Below are positions 1-10,496 of a stretch of 64,000 nucleotides of DNA, piece by piece. The position numbers and the translations under genes were made by a program. Location of the stretch: positions 71,109,501-71,173,500 of the forward strand of contig CM075344.1 in NCBI GenBank assembly GCA_037693485.1. The letters run 5' to 3'. The stretch comes from Kitagawia praeruptora. Its lineage: Eukaryota > Streptophyta > Magnoliopsida > Apiales > Apiaceae. Position 1 is the stretch's first letter. Every line of letters starts with the position of its first letter. The notes under the pieces were generated by a model, which did not search any database, was not told the origin of the DNA, and saw only the letters and a list, made by a program, of their open reading frames with translations.

Positions 1-740
1 TTTCCCTTGGATCACCAGCCCGAAAAAAAACTTTCAGTCAAGCACTTGAATACACAAAACATTTTAATTGGGTTTTAGTCAAACACTTGAATACACAAAA
101 CATTTCAATTCGTGGCAAAAATAATCAAAATTCTCCTCTCTTCCTCCTCTATCCAAACCGTACCAACAAATCGAGTTTTGGGTAATTTTTTATTTACGTT
201 ATTAATTAAAAGTCTGGCTTCGAGTGGGTTTTTGATGGTTTTGATCACATATATGTATAGACTGGCGCATATAAAGATGATGTGTAAATTTTTCGTAATT
301 TTCGTACTAGTTTCTTGTTCGCCAAATTTTTTAGTGTTAGCCGGAAAATATTTTATAATTGTTGTTCGAAGTTTTGATGTATATGTATACATAGATCGGT
401 GTAAGTAGGACAACATATATCTTTCTGGTAATTTTCTGGGTTGATTTTGTATCGCCGGATTTTTGTATTTTTCGCCGAAAAATTGTGGATTTTGGTCGTG
501 GTGGAAAGATTTTAGATAGAATATGACATGGATGATGATGATATGGCGTTGAGGTGTAACTAGTTGGCAATGGATGTGTAAAAAGTTAACAGACTTCCGT
601 TAAGTCAACGAAAAATTAACGGCGGTGAAATATTTTTAATGTACAATGACCCAATTGAAAGTTATATTGAGTTAAGTAATTCGTCTGAAAGTTTTTTTGG
701 GCTGGTGACCCAAGTGAAAGTTTTCAAATAGTACAGTGAC
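1..740. mobile_element. Non-autonomous TIR DNA transposon, cut by left window edge
   Basis: The first bases (CTTGGATCACCAGCCC, then an A run and CTTTCAG) are repeated in inverted orientation at about 683-719, so the segment is bounded by terminal inverted repeats of at least 30 bp. The left end starts outside the window. Inside, a 27-bp piece around ACTTGAATACACAAAACATT occurs twice (about 44 and 84). No credible transposase frame is present. Long AT-rich TIRs suggest a Mutator-like or hAT-like MITE, but the target duplication cannot be tested here. Confidence 0.65.
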
Positions 741-1133
741 GATTTTGCCTATTTACCCCTAAACTGTGAGTATAAAAACCCTAACTCAAATTTCGAACAT
801 TCACATTCTTTCGCTTTCTAAAGGACTTTCAGCTTTTATAAACGTTTTTTTGTCCAATTTTTTTCATATCTTCCTTCCACTATAAAATGACATTTCATAT
901 TTAAAATTTTAATTTATTAATATATCTTTATTTGTATTTATATATTTTCGTTATAATTAGGTTTTTACCAAGGAACATAAGAACACAAGATTGTAAGTCT
1001 AAATAAACTAAATTTCATCCCACAATACTAAATTGAATAGATCTTTATATCCGTAGATTTTGAACAACCAAACACATGATAACCAATCCATAAAAAACAA
1101 AATAAAAACACATTGCCTTTCGTACATTTTTTT
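741..1133. other. Non-coding stretch with a core-promoter-like start
   Basis: No gene is seen. TATAAAAACC at about 770-780, followed by a pyrimidine-rich CATTCACATTCTTTCGC, resembles a plant core promoter on the plus strand, but no reading frame follows. The rest is AT-rich with no recognisable structure. Confidence 0.3.
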
Positions 1134-1277
1134 CCCCTATTATTATTGGTAGGAAATAGTGACAAATGGTAGGTTTTACAACCCCTAGCGGTAGCCGTTA
1201 TTGGTAGGTTTTAATGTGCGTGGTAAATGCAACTTTTTCATGAAATTCTAACAAAAATTGGCAAAATTTTGGGGTTG

Positions 1278-1340
1278 TACGGATTCGAACCCTAGACCTC
1301 TCCCATTATAAACAAGTTTCTAACCACTAAGCCACCAATT
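1278..1340 (-). repeat. tRNA-derived SINE-like remnant (A and B boxes)
   Basis: On the minus strand TGGCTTAGTGG (1334-1324) fits an RNA polymerase III A box and GGTTCGAATCC (1291-1281) is an exact B box, spaced as in a tRNA. No cloverleaf closes and no aminoacyl stem is present, so this is not a tRNA gene. A tRNA-derived SINE head is the simplest reading; no 3' tail was identified. Confidence 0.45.
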
Positions 1341-1566
1341 ATCTTAGCAATAAAAGTATAAATAAGTTATATATCTCTACAACTTTCTTTTTACTTAGTT
1401 ATATCTCTACAACTTTTATTTTTATAAACATAAAAAATAATGTATAATCGTAATTAATAGAAAAATTATAAATATATGAACAAAAATTGTATTCTTCACA
1501 AAAACGGGGCTCTACGTATTTTCTATATATATATATATAGGTTATTGCTTTTTCGAATTTATAAGA

Positions 1567-2140
1567 TAAAACAAAAGAATTCGCAAATAAAAATGCTAAT
1601 GCCAACCAGGCCATAAACTGTTAAAACTTCCATAAAAGCTAAATGAAGCAATAAAGGATCTCGTATTTTTTCCTTCGCCTCAGGCTATCTCGCGATACCT
1701 TCTACAGCTTGGCCCACAGCAGTACCTTGATCAGCTCCATGTGCAATAGAAGCAAGCCCTACAACCAATCCAGTAGCAATAACGGAAGCGGCATAAATAA
1801 GTGGAATCATGTTAAGTTCCTCATACAAAAAAATGGTTAATGATACAGTCAGCCGATGAATTCTAACTTAATATTACATCGCTACAATTCATCCAGTCGA
1901 AGTCACCACAGACTTCAAATTGAAGTAATAATCTTATTCAAGGATCAAAACTACTTTACTTCGATATCTCTTTTTTAGTTCCTATCGACAAAGTCTTTAC
2001 GAATCCGTACGACTTTCATCCATTCATTTCTTTGTTTCGAACTATTCTTTGAATTCTTTGATTTTTTTCTTGATTTCATCTGTTTATTCATTGAATTCAC
2101 AGTCCCCGAGGATACGGAAAGACTTCGATATACTCTATAC
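1567..2140 (-). pseudogene. atpH: Nuclear plastid DNA insertion with broken atpH
   Basis: Minus strand from an ATG at 1810 reads like plastid ATP synthase subunit c (81 residues in plastids). GLASI, QAVEGIAR and the FME segment with the proton-binding Glu are all recognisable. The copy is dead. Codon 42, normally Gln in ARQPEA, is TAG, a C-to-T change. A 2-bp deletion after YGLV shifts the frame. 1811-2140 matches the plastid spacer upstream of atpH (atpH-atpI side) in character. Similar sequences (ctctacaactt plus TTTATAAACA) flank both sides at about 1405 and 2135. This is a NUPT, not a functional gene. Confidence 0.85.
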
Positions 2141-2284
2141 AACTTTAATTTTTATAAACAAAAATAATTATCTATTTTTCGTGATTAATACAAACAATTA
2201 TTAATATATTAATAAATGAGAATTCATATATATATATATTAATAAATGAGCAATTATAAACAATTATCTTTTATTTTCAAACAA

Positions 2285-3005
2285 TTTTTCCTACCATCAT
2301 TGGTAGGAAATGAGCATTATACTTATACTTGGACCAATATAAATCGTCCACGAATGATGACATGGATTGCAGGGCCAAACGAAATACAAAACTTAATTTC
2401 CTACCAATATTTGGTAGAAAATGACCCTGGCAATTGACATAAATTTTTCTTTTAAGAAATTTTTTATTAATAAAAAAATATGATAGATGATGATGTGGGA
2501 GGTGGGATCCTTTTGTTGTCAAAATATAACTAAAACCTACCCTAATTGGTAGGTATTGGTTTCCGACCAAATGTGGTACGAAAACGTTGTAGGAAAACGA
2601 TACCGCTTTTGTTATTTAAAAATTGACGGGGCAATTTACGTGGATGGTGGGGTACATCAAAATCAAAATCTACCAGTTTTGGTAGGTATTGATTTCCTAC
2701 CAGAATGTGGTAGAAAATGGTCCTGACAAAATTACATTATTATTTATTTTAAGAAATTGTTTTACTAATTTTAAATACGTGAGGGATGATGATGTGGAAG
2801 GTGGGTTCATTTTGCAGTCAAAATGTGACCAAAACCTACCAAAATCGATAGATTTTGCTTTTTGACCAAAAATTGGTAGGATCTGATGCTTGCATGTACA
2901 AAATTTGGGTTCCAGATATACCATTTCTTACCATTTTCGTTTATGGTAGAAAATACTCACTCATTTCCAACCAAATTGGTTTGGTAAGATTTAAGTGCTA
3001 GGAAA
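2285..3005. repeat. Diverged CCTACC/GGTAGG repeat array
   Basis: A unit of about 290 bp starting TTCCTACCA, with GGTAGAAAATG, GATGATGATGTGG and ACCTACC at fixed offsets, occurs at about 2399 and 2691. Short palindromes such as TTTCCTACCA...TTGGTAGGAAA (2287-2309) are scattered through it. No credible reading frame is present. Confidence 0.6.
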
Positions 3006-3020
3006 TGACCGTTTTATAGT

Positions 3021-3464
3021 AGATACAAGATACAGAACTGCTTGTGCTGATACCTTCAGTTCCAATCACTCCTTTCTATATTTTCCTCATACATCTTGCT
3101 TCCTCTCGAAGAAGTCACGGAGATAATTTTCCACTAGTTAAATATCAACTAGCTAGCTTGTACCGAGTTCAAGGCTCTTATTTTTTTTACTTTTGAAGAG
3201 AGCTTACACATTGTTAAAGATAGTACCGGATAATATATAATTATTTAACTAGTTAAGTAACTAGTTATCCTAAAAATCACAAGGTGTTAGGAGTTGAGCT
3301 TACCACGATCATGTATTATCTTAACATCACTCGGAGGTCCATTATTTTTTAATCAAAAAATGGATCATTTATTAAAATATTAAAATTGGGTCTATCATAA
3401 CACACAATTTTAATATTTTAATAAATGAAAATATTTGGAGTAAGAGTGACTTGAGACTGAGACC
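3021..3464. other. Non-coding stretch with a perfect 24-bp hairpin
   Basis: No gene is seen. 3365-3388 and 3405-3428 are perfect 24-bp inverted repeats (TCATTTATTAAAATATTAAA... and its complement) around a 16-nt loop. The rest has no recognisable feature. Confidence 0.7.
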
Positions 3465-3469
3465 TCCAC

Positions 3470-3947
3470 TGTTGGGGTTCGTCTCGAATTCCTAATTAAG
3501 TTCAGAATCTTATTATTAGCATAATTCTAATTTGTGATCATTGAGGTAATTCTTATTTTGGTAGGAATATTAATTGTGGAAAGATTTCTATCCAAGATAA
3601 GAAAAGATGGTAATTGTCACAAATAAGATTTGAAATAGAATATGATTAGAATATTTGTGGTGCGTATAAATATAGATATTTGTAGGGATTTTGGTGCATT
3701 GCAAAAGTTATAGAATTGTGTGCTATACACAATAGAGAACTTTTGTGATCAAGGTGAGGTGATTGTATTCAAGAGTGTTGTTGAGTGAGGGAGCAACTCC
3801 AATCTTGTTATACATTCATATATAGTGAATTTATGGTTTTACTCTCCCTCCCTTGAGAGGTTTCTATGTTAATTTGTTGTGTTCTTTACTTTCGTGTTTG
3901 TTATTGTGTTTCATTAACGTTGATTTATAGCGGATGCGATCCTAACA
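3470..3947. mobile_element. Ty1-copia type solo LTR
   Basis: The 478-bp segment starts TGTTGGGGTTCG and ends GATCCTAACA, the TG...CA form of copia LTRs. It contains a TATA-like CGTATAAATATAG near 3664. It is flanked by the 5-bp duplication TCCAC: 3465-3469 on the left, and on the right TC (3948-3949) plus CAC (8108-8110), split by the later CACTA insertion. No internal region or second LTR exists, so this is a recombined solo LTR. Confidence 0.8.
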
Positions 3948-4674
3948 TCCACTACACCATAGATCACATATTGCAACACCACAAATACATTGCCTTAAGG
4001 CCAATGTTCGTTGCAGTAGACTCTATTGCAACGAATGTGAAAAATTTCAGCGTTGCATCTGACCCCGTTGCAATAGATCGATTTAGCAACGATTTGAGTA
4101 CCATATAGCAACATTTAAAAATCATTGCAATAAAGGCATGTAGCAACATTTTATAGTCTTTAGAAACATTTAAAAATCATTGCAGTAACAAATGGTTGGC
4201 AAACAAATCACTTTAAGGCAACAAATATTATTCGAATTGCAATGAATTTGTTAGACTAATTGCAACAGTTTATACCCTTATTGCAATAATTTTGTAGTTG
4301 ATGTAATGTTTATTTGCAACATATTTGGACCCAATTGCAACAATTTTTTTTTTTAAAAAAAATGAATGATTCCCTTTGAAAATACGACTAGCCAGGCATT
4401 AAAAGCCACAAATTCAAACAAATAAACCAAGACAAATTAATACCAAAAATCCAACTACACCATTATTGTACTACATTACCAACAATTCAAAAACAACACC
4501 ATGTTACGACATTGTCGTACATCCAAAATTTATAGTCAAGACAAAATGACTAAGTCACGTATATAAATACAATTAGCTACACCACCAAACAGTCGGGGGA
4601 GAATTTTAACATAAACTATATGTGGTCTACCAAACTATCACAAATAAAATAAACATAAGTAACAGTCAATTGAC

Positions 4675-4779
4675 TCATGCGACATCTCTATCTCCAGATT
4701 CATCTACATCAACCTCATCCTCATCCTCATCTCCATCTTCCTCAGTCTCTTCAAGATCTTCTTCCCATTCTTCAATATC
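4675..4779 (-). pseudogene. Captured terminal exon, acidic C-terminus, unknown gene
   Basis: After an acceptor AG at 4781-4780 the minus strand encodes 34 residues starting DIEEWEEDLEETEE, followed by a Glu/Asp-rich tail and a TGA stop. The length is a whole number of codons. It looks like the last exon of a host gene carried by the CACTA element. The serine-rich frame on the other strand is its shadow. Parent gene not recognised. Confidence 0.45.
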
Positions 4780-5347
4780 CTACTTGCAAACATTACAGAA
4801 AATTAGTCATATCCAACAGTAGAGAAGAGAGATCAGTATGATAGATATCATAGAAAGAAGTTAAAACTAGTTAAAGGTAAATATGGTTAAGAGATTTAGC
4901 AATACTAAATGCAAGCATTCGACAATCTCAGTTAAAAACAGCTTAGTAAGAAAAACTTTGTGTTGAATCAAGTTTTTACCGCAAGCCCACATTCAAGTTC
5001 TCTCACACATGGTAAAACTAAATAGGCACAATAAAATATTTATAATATAAATATATCATGTATTTATTGCAGTAGTAATATACTACTCAGTAGCTAACCA
5101 ATAAGTATTAGGCAATACATAGCATTCTGTTCTGATATTTTAAATTCATCTGGCCAGATGATGATACTAATTCAGAATATGGAAAATTCTGAATGTAGGC
5201 GTAGCCTCGTCATAAAAAGGACATGCAAGCAGTTTTAAAATGGAAGCGAAGAGATTTTGAAGCAAGTACTTAAAGGAAGAAATCGAATCTCAAGCATTTA
5301 AAGGTAGTACTGACTTCATGTTTACAGATCCTATAAGATTAAAACGC

Positions 5348-5524
5348 TCACTTATCAAGCTCTTCACTCATAGAAGGATCAAAATTACCATCGTCAATGT
5401 CATGCTCAAAACTGAAACTCAAATCAGAAGCATTATCTGATGAAGACGCAGCACATGGGGAAGGAGCATTCTTTTTATTCTTATTCTTTTTCTTCATAGA
5501 ATTACTGACACCGACCCTTAGAAT
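5348..5524 (-). pseudogene. Captured exon with Lys-rich and acidic segments, unknown gene
   Basis: An acceptor CACAG at 5529-5525 precedes a 59-codon open frame ending in TGA. It has a basic stretch (KKKNKNKKN), a serine-rich middle and an acidic end (SMSEELDK). The exon length is exactly divisible by three. It lies downstream of the myosin exons on the same strand, so it may form the 3' part of a chimeric transcript. Parent gene unknown. Confidence 0.45.
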
Positions 5525-5835
5525 CTGTGAAAGTAATGGTACAACTTAATTTTAGTATTTAAGTAGTGAAAACAGATATAAAGTATGAGATATAAAGTAC
5601 ACATGCATATACACAGATGGCAAATATAATTATTACTTATAGGCCAGCAAAATAAAAAGGGATCACCTGGAAAACCTCTAACTAGAACTTTGATGACACT
5701 TCAGCAAAATGGTGCCAGATTCTCGAATTGCCACAACCATGATATTCTGAAAATTGTTAATATAATGTTCACAGGGTTCCCTAAGTAACAAATTATTAGT
5801 AACACAATGCAGGAGACATTAATAGGTAAACTAAC

Positions 5836-6037
5836 CCCACATCTAAGCTGATTTAGTACATTATGATTCTCAAAGATACCAGGCTTCAGAAGATTGTTTG
5901 GTTTTACACAACGAACATAATGTGGCTCTGTAGCATTAAGTATCACAAGCAAAGTTTGAAGTTATTGCTGGTAGGACACAGTCCACAAAAGAAAATGTAC
6001 TAATTAATACAAAACCATCCAAAATAAACAATGTAGT

Positions 6038-6082
<45 letters not shown>

Positions 6083-6657
6083 CCTTGAATCGAGTAGCTA
6101 TTGACGAGAACTTTGATTTATTGGAAGATTCCTCAGGTAAAGGTGGAAACAGTCCTGACACAAAGGGGCACCTAAAAGTACTCAAGAGTGCTTGGTGCTC
6201 TCCTATAACATAGTCTTTATTTTTATCCAGAAAATAATCAGTTTGATAAGTGACCTGAAACTAGAAGTAATATTTTTTTACTTAGGAAAAGCAACCATAA
6301 CTTAGTTTGAGGTACAAAGCATTAAAATGTAGTTTCTATGTTACTACTGGAGTTGCTATGAACAGAGAAGTACATACATCCCCGGCATAATGGTATATTG
6401 TAAAATCCGTTTGTGATAACTTTGGCTTGCCAAAACGTTTATGATTGTTGAACTTTTGATACAGCTTTTGTGCGAAAGTTTCTTTCGTTGATTTTGGGAA
6501 CATACTATAGTAAAAGATCAAGTTAGAAGAAATCAGTACCTAATAATTTTGTCAAATCATCTTAAAGAATACTTGACAAGCTTAGCAAAAGTGCAGCTCA
6601 TATCTAAATGCAAACATACCAAGTCTCGTCCAGAAGTGCAATCAAGCCTCCAGGTTT
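5836..6657 (-). pseudogene. Captured myosin motor-domain fragment (four exons)
   Basis: Four collinear exons with intact GT/AG sites encode the C-terminal half of a plant myosin head: 6657-6620 (KPGGLIALLDE), 6504-6378 (MFPKST, HKRF, FTIYHYAGD), 6254-6084 (TDYFLDKNKDYV, FPPLPEESS) and 5967-5836 (EPHYVRCVKPNN, the conserved motor motif). Phases match across introns. The second codon of the last exon is TAA where myosins have Gln, so it is dead beyond that point. The lever arm, tail and ATP-binding P-loop are absent. The match fits plant class XI or VIII myosins. Retained introns show DNA-level capture. Confidence 0.9.
6041..6080. repeat. (TA)n microsatellite
   Basis: Uninterrupted TA dinucleotides lie in the intron immediately downstream (minus strand) of the third captured myosin exon. 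Confidence 0.95.
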
Positions 6658-7496
6658 CTGATATATTAACATACAACACATCAGAAAAATAATTTCCACA
6701 TGAGAAATATATGTACGCAGGAAGGGGATATGTTGCCAACCAAAGGAAATGCTGGAAATATACAACATATGCTTGTTATATTATTTTAAAATCTACATTC
6801 TAAACTGTTTATATAATATGCAGCGTCAACTAATAGTAATGAGTTCTGGGTTGGAAATATCTTCTAAGGATGGCCGCAAACTTGGTCCTTGTCACGTGTT
6901 ACAAAGCTACAAATCCGTCCCCCGCCATGGTCAAGATCAACAACAGATAGTCTGAACTATTATTCATAACAGTTATGATACCAACTCATATGAAACCATT
7001 TTTATGCTCAACATATTAGGTGGGTACCAAATGGCAAATCTTCTTTGGTTTCAGGTGCTACGTGGGTCAATGATGGGCTTTGAGTAAAAGGTATTTCATA
7101 ACAGTTTTGAGTGAAAAATTGAAACTTTAAAGGAGCATTAGATCACAAATGATAAGTATAACAGAGAATGGGTAAATTCAGATTTTAACAGAGTACTTTT
7201 ATGCTATATAAATAGGAAACAAAATTAGCATAAGGGGGAGATAAGTATAAATTCACTATCCTGAGCTGAATTTGGCATCGAAAACACTAAACAAGATCCA
7301 CAAAAAAAATTCTGACTTCAATTCACAATTATATCAAACTAAAAATTATTGCATACGAGTTATAACTCATTGATACATATAGCCTGTTCCCCCAAAGATA
7401 TTAAATTCAACCATCTACCCCAACTCACAAATCTTTAAAAAAATAATAGAAGAATCTATGGACCATGAAATATGAATGAAGAGAAGAATTTTATAC

Positions 7497-7574
7497 CTTT
7501 GTAATTACATTTCGAAGAAGAGCAGTGATAATCTGGCATGTGGAATCATCGGATTCAATCAACAAAACCCCCAT
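7497..7574 (-). pseudogene. Captured first exon joined upstream of the myosin exons
   Basis: An ATG at 7574 opens 26 codons (MGVLLIESDD, CQIITALLR, NVITK) ending at a donor AAG|GTATAA. Because it ends in phase 0 and the first myosin exon begins in phase 0, the two could splice in frame. A CT-rich stretch at 7735-7800, upstream on this strand, resembles a plant 5' leader. Parent gene not recognised. Confidence 0.5.
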
Positions 7575-8110
7575 AACCCTCTATCTCCATTTTTTCACCA
7601 CTCACAGCCACTTCCCCCATCCTCCTAAACAAACCCTTTAACTACAATTATGTATGCAATTTAATTAAGAGTCACATGTATTAGATACACAAAGAGAGAT
7701 ATACCTATTGAGTGTTCTTCGAGAGTGATTGGATTTTGAGTTCTCTTTCTCGCCTTCACGTCTTATCTCTCTCCGCTTCTCTCTGTATCTTTGTTTGTGA
7801 TTGTGTTGTGTTATGTGTGTGTTTAATCTTAGTCAAATGTTTTTTTAGTCAAATCCATTTAGAAAGCCCGGGCTAAAGAATTTGGCAAGCCCGCCAATTT
7901 GCTCCCCAAAAATTTTGAAGTTAATTGCAACGTTTATCTATATTTGTTGAAATTTAACTTGAATTTTGCAAAACATTATTCAATTGTAACAATTTTAAAA
8001 AACATTGCAATACTTCTAAATTTGTTAAAACTTGTCGGTCAATAGCAACGATTTTTAAGCAATTTTTTCAGTGAGTGTTGCAATAGCCATTCTATGGTGT
8101 AGTGATCCAC

Positions 8111-8587
8111 ATCCAAAACTATATACTAACCGATCGCCTAAAACCTAAAGGTGTCGGAGAAAAGTTTCCATAGATCGTATAGTACATAGATCGTATAGTA
8201 CAACATATATTGTTTAATAATATAAAATTCACATATGTTGTTTTTGAATGCATGAAGTTATTTGTTAATACGAAAAATGGAGAAACCAATGTAATTTATC
8301 GAAAAGAGTAAAGCAAGAAGATGAATTCACGAAACAGTTGTCCGGCCGGCAGAAAAGAAATCCGACAAATGAAAAGGAGAAAAGAAAGAAAAGTATGTCC
8401 GGGAAAAACGGGGTGGATGTCAATTTTATTAGTATAAATGAACCAACGGGGTAGGGTAGGGTCTTTACTTCACATGCCTCCATGTGATTTCTTTCCAACC
8501 CCGTCCGCTTCTCTCCTTTCCATTCATCTACAGCTTGCTTAAACACACCTTTCTCCCCTTACTCTAATTATTATTTTATTAATTGAT
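8111..8587. other. Non-coding stretch right of CACTA-1
   Basis: A 16-bp unit ATAGATCGTATAGTAC is tandemly duplicated at 8170-8185 and 8186-8201. An open frame on the minus strand at 8265-8546 shows no recognisable family. Nothing else is seen. Confidence 0.6.
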
Positions 8588-8641
8588 ACCCCCATCTACT
8601 TTTTTTTTTTTTTTTTTTTTTTGAAATAACCCCCATCTACT
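8588..8641. repeat. Poly(T) insertion flanked by a 13-bp target duplication
   Basis: ACCCCCATCTACT occurs at 8588-8600 and 8629-8641. Between them are only 22 T and GAAATA. This is the footprint of a retroposed poly(A) tail in minus orientation with an extremely truncated body. Confidence 0.75.
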
Positions 8642-8672
8642 CTTAAAACAACTTCAATAGGATTTTCCAAAT

Positions 8673-8865
8673 GAGAAAAATGGCCATGAGGTTGATCTCA
8701 GGGCACTTACCTGAGGTTAGATTGTTTTTTAGTAGAAGTGGTGAATGTCATTTTTGTAATAATAAAATCTACCCTCCTGTATTTACAAAAATAACCCTGA
8801 CTTAAGTGTTTTTTGTTTTAACCTCAGGCTACAACCCTGAGGTTATCCTCAGGCCCAGGATACTC
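8673..8865. mobile_element. Mutator-like MITE
   Basis: The 193-bp element has imperfect TIRs of about 35 bp (left GAGGTTGATCTCAGGG, right complement GAGGATAACCTCAGGG). It is flanked by the 9-bp duplication TTTCCAAAT (8664-8672 and 8866-8874). A 9-bp duplication is the Mutator hallmark. There is no coding capacity. Confidence 0.75.
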
Positions 8866-8874
8866 TTTCCAAAT

Positions 8875-10204
8875 TCTATGTTGCGTGACATTTTTAATTG
8901 TTAATTTATTGAAATTGCATAGTTATCAATAAATTGCCAATTAAAATTATCAAAAATTGATCACTTTTCCATATAAACATATATAAATATTCAACAGTAT
9001 ATTTAATTCTACCCATTTTTATATTTTTAATATTGTTATCATTTTTTTAGAATTTATGTATGAGACTATATTAAAAAAAATTAAAATTATTTATTACAAG
9101 AGTAAATTTTTAAAAAATATTACCAATAATAAAATGGTTGAGATTAGAAAATAAAATAAAATATATATAATATAATATGATAGAAATTATCAACTATTTT
9201 GATAACTTTTATTGAAGATACTCTTAACTCTCCTACTTCATCTCCCTCCTCCCTCACGTATACTCAAACTTCCAAATTAGGTTAATGTTAGAGCTTGTAA
9301 TTATAAAGTTGTAAAAATGGAAAATAGTAATTTTTCAATTTCATTTAGAATTGGAGTAATCGGTCAATTTTTTGAATACTCATTTTCAGCATCGAAGTAT
9401 TCGTTTAAGAAAACTAAAATCTATATAGCATTTGGCTATTCTCTTTTACTGAACAGGTTTACAGATTTTGACTTTAAAATGATCGGATTAAATCGTTCAT
9501 ATATATATATTTAATCAACATAAATAATTACGGTGTGGATTGTAGCATTGGTAACCAAGCACGTAGATGCAGAATGGCAGAAGTGCGTGGCTAAATCGTT
9601 AGATCCAAGTTGTGGACCACTTTATGATGTGTCCCCACTCTCGTCCAGTTGAGCAGGTAATTATTAATTTATTTATTTAAGTCCAACGCACGTATGACCT
9701 GTATGTGTGCGTGAATATTTTTGTCATGTTCGATCACAAATTTTTTTTTTTTGTAAATTTATTATTTGGCTCATTTCTTTTTATATATTCCTTCTTTTGG
9801 AAAATTACAAACTTCTATTAATTTAAAACTTCAATTAGAATTTTTGAAAACGCAACTATTAACATATATATGCACGACATTTTTAATAAAAAAAAAATAA
9901 TAAATGACACAGAGACATGGTGAGTAATAGTCTAACAAATTTAGCATTTTCATTGATTTTGAATTTGAATAAGCCCAAGTGCTGTATTAAAATGTTGACG
10001 ATGAATGAAAATAAAAAAATAAAAAAAAACTAGTAACGGATCTCAGCTTTATTATATTAAATCAATATTAGAAAACAAAAGAAGGGTATAGCCAGGGTGG
10101 GAAGAAAAAGTGGGGTTGTAATCACAGATGAGTTTCTTATTCTACTAGCTCTGCAGCTCCAATATTCTTCTCGGGATCGGTGGTAAAAGACCCTTTTTTC
10201 TCGC
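8875..10204. other. Intergenic sequence and upstream region of MIR396
   Basis: 8875-9530 is AT-rich with no recognisable feature. 9540-9660 is less AT-rich (GTGGACCACTTTATGATG and neighbours) and may hold distal regulatory sequence. 10081-10200 is close upstream sequence of the MIR396 TATA box. No coding gene is seen. Confidence 0.5.
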
Positions 10205-10212
10205 TATAAAAA
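10205..10212 (+). promoter_or_regulatory. TATA box of MIR396
   Basis: TATAAAAA lies about 177 bp upstream of the mature miRNA and is followed by a pyrimidine-rich leader (CTCTCACTCCCCCCTTC). Transcription would start near 10235-10240. Confidence 0.65.
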
Positions 10213-10361
10213 TCCTCTCACTCCCCCCTTCTGCTAAACCTACATCTCCTCACTTTCCCCCTCTCACTCCTCTCTCTAGCTCTCCCTTAATAACATATAC
10301 TATATCTTCGTTCGTGAAGGACCCTAGTAGGTTTAGATCGATAGGTCGAATCATGGGCACA

Positions 10362-10488
10362 TAATGGTCGTCTTTGTGCTTTTCCACGGCTTTCTTGAAC
10401 TGCATTGATCCTAGCTATTTTTCTTTTTATGATTTAGTTGCTGCAGTTCAATAAAGCCGTGGGAAGATACAGGGAGGATCAACGACAA
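10362..10488 (+). ncRNA. MIR396: MIR396 precursor (variant miR396)
   Basis: The mature 21-mer is 10382-10402 (starts TTCCACGGC, ends TTGAACTG) and the star strand is 10446-10466 (starts GTTCAATAAAGC). They pair with 2-nt 3' overhangs, one mismatch (C10394 with T10452) and one G:U. The stem continues outward (GTCGT with ACGAC). The loop is about 43 nt. miR396 represses growth-regulating factor (GRF) transcription factors and so cell proliferation in leaves and meristems. Compared with common miR396, base 7 of the mature strand is G instead of A, and the star carries the compensating C. The gene has its own TATA box. Family identification is firm; expression is inferred. Confidence 0.95.
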
Positions 10489-10496
10489 TTGGCCGG

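Larger units (their letters stand above)
1134..3020. mobile_element. Putative degenerate DNA transposon with GGTAGG subterminal repeats
   Basis: GGTAGG/CCTACC-type motifs cluster at 1146-1215 and again, in both orientations, at 2285-3005. Such clustered short inverted motifs near both ends are typical of subterminal repeats in CACTA-like elements. The outer ends (GGTAGGAAATAGTG at about 1147, TTTTATAGTAG at about 3013) are CACTA-like but not clean, and no target duplication was found. The plastid insertion lies in the middle. Boundaries are approximate. Confidence 0.4.
3950..8104. mobile_element. CACTA transposon carrying captured host exons (CACTA-1)
   Basis: The ends are CACTACACCATAGA at 3950 and its inverted complement ending at 8104, with the 3-bp target duplication ATC (3947-3949 and 8105-8107). 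Subterminal regions (about 3970-4340 and 7915-8090) are crowded with TTGCAAC/GTTGCAA motifs. No transposase is recognisable, so it is non-autonomous. The interior carries spliced-type exons of host genes, all on the minus strand with introns retained, which makes it a Pack-TYPE element formed from genomic DNA. It inserted into the right target duplication of the solo LTR. Confidence 0.92.

Noticed and set aside
1281..1334. tRNA gene
   Set aside because: A and B boxes are present but there is no acceptor stem or complete cloverleaf; treated as a SINE-like remnant.
4622..4822. Serine-rich plus-strand frame
   Set aside because: Antisense of the acidic captured exon; GAT/GAA codons read backwards give Ser.
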